A stretch of 8,847 nt of DNA from an uncultured cyanobacterium (lineage in GTDB: Bacteria; Cyanobacteriota; Cyanobacteriia; CACIAM-69d), in contig CALCTI010000518.1 in NCBI GenBank assembly GCA_937894105.1, forward strand, positions 1 to 8,847, in the 5' to 3' direction. Position 1 is the stretch's first letter. Each line of letters starts with the position of its first letter. Under the pieces are notes generated by a model. That model had not been told where the DNA came from and did not search any database. It saw nothing but the letters and a program-made list of their open reading frames with translations. Positions 5,885 through 8,847 of this stretch are shown here, in pieces. Position numbers and translations under genes: made by a program.

Positions 5885-5959
5885 TACGGGGCTAAAAAAT
5901 GCCGGGAGAAGCAATACCGGAATAAAAAATACCAGGGTAAAAAGTACCGGAACGATAGA
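5885..5959. repeat. five degenerate copies of a 15-bp tandem repeat
   Basis: Units start at 5885, 5900, 5915, 5930 and 5945, with consensus close to TACCGGNNTAAAAAA. The first two copies are the most diverged (TACGGGG..., TGCCGGG...). The array lies between divergent genes, 60-134 bp upstream of the ABC ATPase start codon. Because the period is 15, a plus-strand reading gives Lys/Arg-rich pentapeptides (YRNKK, YQGKK, YRNDR), but no credible gene uses that frame. The array could be a set of binding sites or a slippage product. Confidence 0.8.
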
Positions 5960-5961
5960 AT
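5956..5961 (+). promoter_or_regulatory. candidate -10 element for the ABC ATPase gene
   Basis: TAGAAT matches TATAAT at five of six positions and ends 57 bp before the GTG start, just after the 15-bp repeat array. No good -35 hexamer is found 16-18 bp upstream, where the last two repeat copies lie, so activation by a protein bound to the repeats is conceivable. This is weak evidence. Confidence 0.25.
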
Positions 5962-6007
5962 ACTCAGCACCCAAAGGGACCGAGTTTATAGCAGTGGGCG
6001 AAACGTC

Positions 6008-6012
6008 GGAGG
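6008..6012 (+). promoter_or_regulatory. ribosome binding site of the ABC ATPase gene
   Basis: GGAGG lies 6 nt before the GTG codon at 6019. It supports this GTG as the start, since the encoded MCKVVFENVYKTY is the normal N-terminus of the family. Confidence 0.8.
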
Positions 6013-6018
6013 CGGAAC

Positions 6019-7293
6019 GTGTGCAAGGTGGTTTTTGAAAATGTATATAAGACCTATCCGCCACGGCACAAGGGAGGCGACCCCACCATGGTGCTACGGC
6101 GCATTGATTTGACGGTGGAAGATGGCGAATTTTTAGTATTGGTGGGACCGTCAGGCTGCGGAAAAAGTACCCTGTTGCGATCCATTGCAGGGCTGGAAGA
6201 CATTACCGGCGGGTCGATTTTTGTGGGGAGTCGCCGGGTTAATGAACTGCCGCCGAAGGCGAGAGATATCGCCATGGTGTTCCAAAGTTATGCCCTGTAT
6301 CCCCACTTAACGGTGTACGACAATCTCGCATTTGGATTACGGCGAATGCCCAGAGTTTCCCCAGAACCAGGGGAAGATAACAGCGGAGAGTCTCCCTCAA
6401 AAACGTCGCCGGGAAAACAAATTTTAGATCGTACGTTGGTGGGATTAAGTCGCCGATTACCGAAGGGAATGCGGTACGTTTCGGCGCAGGAAAAGTCCGT
6501 GGCAGTGGCGGTAAAACGGGTTGCCAAACTATTGCAAATTGAGCCGTTATTACACCGTTTACCCAAAGAGCTATCGGGAGGGCAAAAGCAGCGGGTTGCC
6601 CTGGGGCGGGCGATTGTTCGTAATCCGGCGGCGTTTTTAATGGATGAGCCGCTGTCAAATTTAGACGCTAAATTGCGCACCGAAACTCGCGGACAAATTG
6701 TGGAGCTACAGCGGCAGCTAAAAACCACCACCATTTATGTAACCCACGACCAGGTGGAAGCGATGACCATGGGCAGTCGCATTGCGGTGATGCAGGCGGG
6801 AAAAATTGAACAAATCGCTAGCCCCCTGGAGCTATATCGCCAGCCTGCCACCCGGTTTGTGGCGGAATTTATCGGGTCGCCGCCGATGAATTTTATGCCC
6901 GTGTGGGTCAAGGGTGCCACCTTGCTCACGAACGGTGAATTTCGCATTACCCTGCCGGAAATTTGGATCGAGCCGTTAAAGCATTACCAGGGGCGATCGC
7001 TCCTCTTAGGCATACGCCCAGAACACTGGATCGACGCCCTGCCGGCCCCCAAAAATCTCCTGATGCGGGTGCAGCGTTTAGAGGCGCTGGGGCACGAAAC
7101 CTACCTAACCGTTGAGCCTGTGGACACCTCCGTCGCCATGGACGCCGCTTGCGACCCTCCCATTTCGCGCATTATGCAGGTGCGGATTACGGGGAATCGC
7201 GATTTTACAATTGGCGAGCAGCTTTGGCTAGGTGTCAACCTTGATAACGTTCACCTATTCGATACCACAACGGGACAAGCTATTCGCCCGTAG
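6019..7293 (+). CDS. ugpC: sugar-type ABC transporter ATP-binding protein (MalK/UgpC/MsmX family) with cyanobacterial insert
   Basis: A 424-residue ATPase that would power an ABC importer for sugars, glycerol phosphate or compatible solutes at the inner face of the plasma membrane. All nucleotide-site motifs are present: Walker A GPSGCGKST (43-51), Q-loop VFQSYALYPH (Q89), signature LSGGQKQ (185-191), Walker B FLMDE (206-210), D-loop SNLD (213-216) and H-loop THD (H243). The C-terminal regulatory (TOBE/OB) region runs from about 290 to the end, with GIRPEH at 331-336. About 50 extra residues (roughly 109-160, polar then basic) sit in the helical subdomain between the Q-loop and the signature. 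I recall similar inserts in cyanobacterial homologues, so this is probably lineage-typical. The start is GTG with a GGAGG site 6 nt upstream. No permease or solute-binding gene is adjacent, so the partner must be encoded elsewhere. The symbol is a family-level name; glucosylglycerol-type (ggtA) or general sugar ATPase are alternatives. Confidence 0.93.
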   Translation: MCKVVFENVYKTYPPRHKGGDPTMVLRRIDLTVEDGEFLVLVGPSGCGKSTLLRSIAGLEDITGGSIFVGSRRVNELPPKARDIAMVFQSYALYPHLTVYDNLAFGLRRMPRVSPEPGEDNSGESPSKTSPGKQILDRTLVGLSRRLPKGMRYVSAQEKSVAVAVKRVAKLLQIEPLLHRLPKELSGGQKQRVALGRAIVRNPAAFLMDEPLSNLDAKLRTETRGQIVELQRQLKTTTIYVTHDQVEAMTMGSRIAVMQAGKIEQIASPLELYRQPATRFVAEFIGSPPMNFMPVWVKGATLLTNGEFRITLPEIWIEPLKHYQGRSLLLGIRPEHWIDALPAPKNLLMRVQRLEALGHETYLTVEPVDTSVAMDAACDPPISRIMQVRITGNRDFTIGEQLWLGVNLDNVHLFDTTTGQAIRP

Positions 7294-7313
7294 GATCGCG
7301 CCCCCTGAGACCT

Positions 7314-7367
7314 AGCCGCTTAATATTCAGCCGCTCAATATTCAGTCGCATTCAGCCGCTCAATATA
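7314..7367. repeat. 15-bp tandem repeat, about 3.6 copies
   Basis: AGCCGCTTAATATTC at 7314-7328, AGCCGCTCAATATTC at 7329-7343, a shortened copy AGTCGCATTC at 7344-7353 and AGCCGCTCAATATA at 7354-7367. The array starts 21 bp after the ABC ATPase stop codon. The unit differs from the other 15-bp repeats in the window. Confidence 0.85.
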
Positions 7368-7611
7368 TGGAAACCTGGCAAAGCAGACAGGGGTTACGCA
7401 GTGGGTGTGTGAGCATATTGCCATACCGCCCCTACAGCTTTTGGGGAAGAATGAAACTATCGGATTTGCTATGAGCTCTGTCTGTGTTTTGTCGCCGATT
7501 TAATATAGTCCTTCTAAACTCTAATAGGACGCCTGGAAAAGCTTTTATGGTCGCTCTGTTTCAACACAAGATGCGTCAATGGACGCTGAAGATTTAGGCT
7601 AAGTCGGTCAT

Positions 7612-7641
7612 CCTCTGCCGTTCGCGAAGCTTTGGCGAGAC
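7612..7641. repeat. possible dispersed cyanobacterial palindromic repeat
   Basis: The stretch around CCGTTCGCGAAGCTTTGGCG resembles a short element with a GTTCGCGAAGC core that is scattered through the intergenic DNA of many filamentous cyanobacteria. The match is from memory and imperfect. The core TTCGCGAA is an 8-bp palindrome at 7621-7628. Confidence 0.3.
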
Positions 7642-7655
7642 CGATAGTGCGGTCT
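7638..7655. terminator. weak hairpin, possible terminator
   Basis: AGACCG at 7638-7643 pairs with CGGTCT at 7650-7655 around a 6-nt loop. No run of T follows on either strand, so it is a poor intrinsic terminator. It is listed only because it is the best hairpin between the two convergent genes. Confidence 0.2.
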
Positions 7656-7720
7656 TAGCTGTACACCATTACGCTAAATGTCCCATCAAGTGAATGTCCT
7701 ACATAAGTGACGATTGATTA

Positions 7721-7742
7721 TATTTCGACTTAATATTTCGAC
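7721..7742. repeat. short direct repeat with 13-bp period
   Basis: TATTTCGAC occurs at 7721-7729 and again at 7734-7742. It lies in the AT-rich part of the convergent intergenic region and may be a worn tandem duplication. Confidence 0.5.
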
Positions 7743-7790
7743 CAAGGAAGCTTAAACGGGCACAACGCTCAGTCAAGGCGCTTTCTGGAG

Positions 7791-7820
7791 GTCTCGCTAA
7801 TTGATGTCTCGCTAATTAAT
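7791..7820. repeat. 15-bp tandem duplication next to the diguanylate cyclase stop codon
   Basis: GTCTCGCTAATTGAT at 7791-7805 is followed directly by GTCTCGCTAATTAAT at 7806-7820; the copies differ at one position. It begins 13 bp downstream of the minus-strand stop codon, so it would be transcribed in the 3' tail of that mRNA. Confidence 0.85.
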
Positions 7821-7833
7821 GAACTGCCTTGGT

Positions 7834-8847
7834 TTAGCTCACTTTATTGGAAGAACAGAAGCGGTTGCGCCCTTGGGATTTAGCGTTGTAAAGGGCTCGG
7901 TCCGCAGCATCTAGCAAGGTTTGAGGTTCGTTGTTTTGTCCTGGCACCATGCAGGCAATACCGATGCTTAGGGTAAGGTAGTTGCCAAGTTTAGAGTACT
8001 CATGGAGAATTTGTTCTTCCGTCAATAGCTCTAGAATACGCTGGGCAACGGCGATCGCCCCATCCCGACTTGTCCCCGGCAGCACCACCACAAACTCTTC
8101 GCCACCATACCGAGCCACAAAATCATTCCCCCGTAGCAGCGATCGCTGAAGTACCCCTGCCACCCGTCGCAAACATTCATCTCCCGCCAGGTGCCCGTAA
8201 TTGTCGTTGTACTTTTTAAAATAGTCCACATCACACATCAGTAGCCCAATTTGCGGATCTGGAGTCTGGGACATTCCCCACAGTTTCAGCAACTCCTCGT
8301 CAAAGGCTCGACGATTGGACAGCAACGTCAAAGAATCTCGTGTTGCCCAATGCTTAAGCTGGGCATTCAGCGATCGCAACTTCGCCTCTTGCTGGGACAA
8401 ATCCACGTTGCGCTGCTTCAGCTTCTCGCTATTGTGACGCTCCTGCTTCAGCAAATACGCCTGATTTAACGCCACTCCCAAATGGGCGGCCACATTCCCC
8501 AACAGCTCTTGGTCGTCCTTATTCCAAACCCGCGGCGTTCGATAATGCCCCGCTACCACCAGTCCATTGGGGCGATCGCGATAGGACGCCCGACAAGCCA
8601 ACAGCGCCTTTAACGGTAACGGAATCGGAACGGAATCGTTGCCATCAACACTAGAACCCTCCCACAGTGGACGATTCGTAATCGCCAACACCGAATCTTG
8701 ATTAAGGCGATCCTGCATCCATGGGGTATCACAGGGAAGCCGATTACCAATCCCCAGCTCCAAGTTTGCCGCCGACCCCGCGCCGCCCCCATTCGCCCCG
8801 AACAAACACAACCCATAAAGTAGCAAGACCAGAAAAATACGCCAGAC
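7834..8847 (-). CDS. GAF-GGDEF diguanylate cyclase, N-terminus cut by the window edge
   Basis: Makes cyclic di-GMP from two GTP. The frame is open to the right edge (first visible residues VWRIFLVLLLYGLCLFGANGG, given here as VWRIFLV then LLLYGLCLFG), so the true start lies outside; the TTG at 8826 is not a convincing start. 337 residues are visible. Residues about 1-130 look like the later part of a GAF sensor domain (DSVLAITN, then LVVAGHYRTPRVWNKDDQELL and a helix ending in ALNQAY). A short coiled coil follows (about 134-167). The GGDEF domain covers about 168-330: DSLTLLSNRRAF, metal-site CDVDYFKKYND, the active-site signature GGEEF (248-252) and a canonical RxxD inhibitory site (RGND, 239-242) exactly five residues before it. 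It is therefore expected to be active and feedback-inhibited by c-di-GMP. No EAL domain is present in the visible part. The gene converges with the ABC ATPase gene. The signal sensed by the GAF domain is unknown; a bilin-binding cysteine cannot be judged from this fragment. Confidence 0.94.
   Translation of the reverse strand, partial: VWRIFLVLLLYGLCLFGANGGGAGSAANLELGIGNRLPCDTPWMQDRLNQDSVLAITNRPLWEGSSVDGNDSVPIPLPLKALLACRASYRDRPNGLVVAGHYRTPRVWNKDDQELLGNVAAHLGVALNQAYLLKQERHNSEKLKQRNVDLSQQEAKLRSLNAQLKHWATRDSLTLLSNRRAFDEELLKLWGMSQTPDPQIGLLMCDVDYFKKYNDNYGHLAGDECLRRVAGVLQRSLLRGNDFVARYGGEEFVVVLPGTSRDGAIAVAQRILELLTEEQILHEYSKLGNYLTLSIGIACMVPGQNNEPQTLLDAADRALYNAKSQGRNRFCSSNKVS

Larger units (their letters stand above)
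7294..7833. other. gene-poor convergent intergenic region
   Basis: 540 bp between the 3' ends of the ABC ATPase (plus) and the diguanylate cyclase (minus). It holds several short repeats (7314-7367, 7721-7742, 7791-7820), a possible dispersed repeat at 7612-7641 and an AGACCG/CGGTCT hairpin at 7638-7655. Only very short open frames exist (for example 16 codons from 7547), none with a convincing ribosome binding site. No clear intrinsic terminator for either gene, no tRNA and no transposase fragment was recognised. Confidence 0.5.

Noticed and set aside
5837..6064. 75-codon minus-strand frame with hydrophobic pentapeptides resembling a membrane helix
   Set aside because: It is the complement of the same repeat array, and it overlaps the start of the ABC gene without a ribosome binding site.
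5807..6112. 101-codon plus-strand frame across the 15-bp repeat array
   Set aside because: The Lys/Arg pentapeptides are explained by the 15-bp period, and the frame runs out of phase 94 bp into the well-supported ABC ATPase gene.
7429..7446. CCCC...GGGG hairpin as terminator of the ABC gene
   Set aside because: The stem is only 4 bp with no T-run after it.
7741..7833. ACCAAGG (7741-7747) and CCTTGGT (7827-7833) as terminal inverted repeats of a tiny mobile element
   Set aside because: The arms are only 7 bp and 79 bp apart, with no target duplication or transposase, so chance is sufficient.

Overview
This is cyanobacterial chromosomal DNA. The octamer GCGATCGC (the cyanobacterial HIP1 palindrome) occurs about twenty times, inside genes and between them. 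Several protein families here are also typical of cyanobacteria: a CIA30 protein with a cyanobacterial-type N-terminus, a DUF2281/PIN toxin-antitoxin pair, a lysozyme-like envelope protein, and an ABC ATPase with a long helical-region insert. The species cannot be named from the sequence alone.

Layout from left to right. (1) 100-1176, minus strand: a CIA30-domain protein whose usual Rossmann-fold flanks look reduced. (2) 1177-1689: about 510 bp without a convincing full gene. It holds a 13-bp tandem repeat, two inverted repeats and a 14-codon ORF with a good ribosome binding site that may be a gene remnant. (3) 1690-2365, plus strand: a DUF2281 antitoxin and PIN-domain toxin pair. Each gene is interrupted by exactly one in-frame stop codon (TAG, then TGA) and is otherwise colinear with its family, so this looks like a recently inactivated module. 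(4) 2451-5739, minus strand: two envelope genes in tandem. The upstream gene encodes a single-pass membrane protein with a BamE/SmpA-like segment and a degenerate M23 (LytM) domain. The downstream gene encodes a large secreted or anchored protein with an NlpC/P60-like cysteine peptidase domain and a lysozyme-like C-terminal domain containing one textbook EF-hand loop. (5) 5740-6018: a divergent intergenic region with a hairpin touching the ribosome binding site of the minus-strand gene and five degenerate copies of a 15-bp tandem repeat. (6) 6019-7293, plus strand: an ABC transporter ATPase of the MalK/UgpC/MsmX type, with no permease or binding-protein gene beside it. (7) 7294-7833: a gene-poor convergent intergenic region with more short tandem repeats. 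(8) 7834 to the right edge, minus strand: a GAF-GGDEF diguanylate cyclase with intact active and inhibitory sites, cut at its N-terminus by the window edge.

The best functional unit is the tandem envelope pair. A membrane-bound LytM-like domain that has lost most of its metal ligands sits directly upstream of a putative two-domain peptidoglycan hydrolase. In EnvC and NlpD, degenerate LytM domains activate cell-wall amidases rather than cutting the wall themselves, and a similar regulator-enzyme relation is the main hypothesis here. The other genes look like independent units: sugar uptake, c-di-GMP signalling, and thylakoid or complex assembly. No CRISPR array, tRNA, rRNA or intact insertion sequence was seen.
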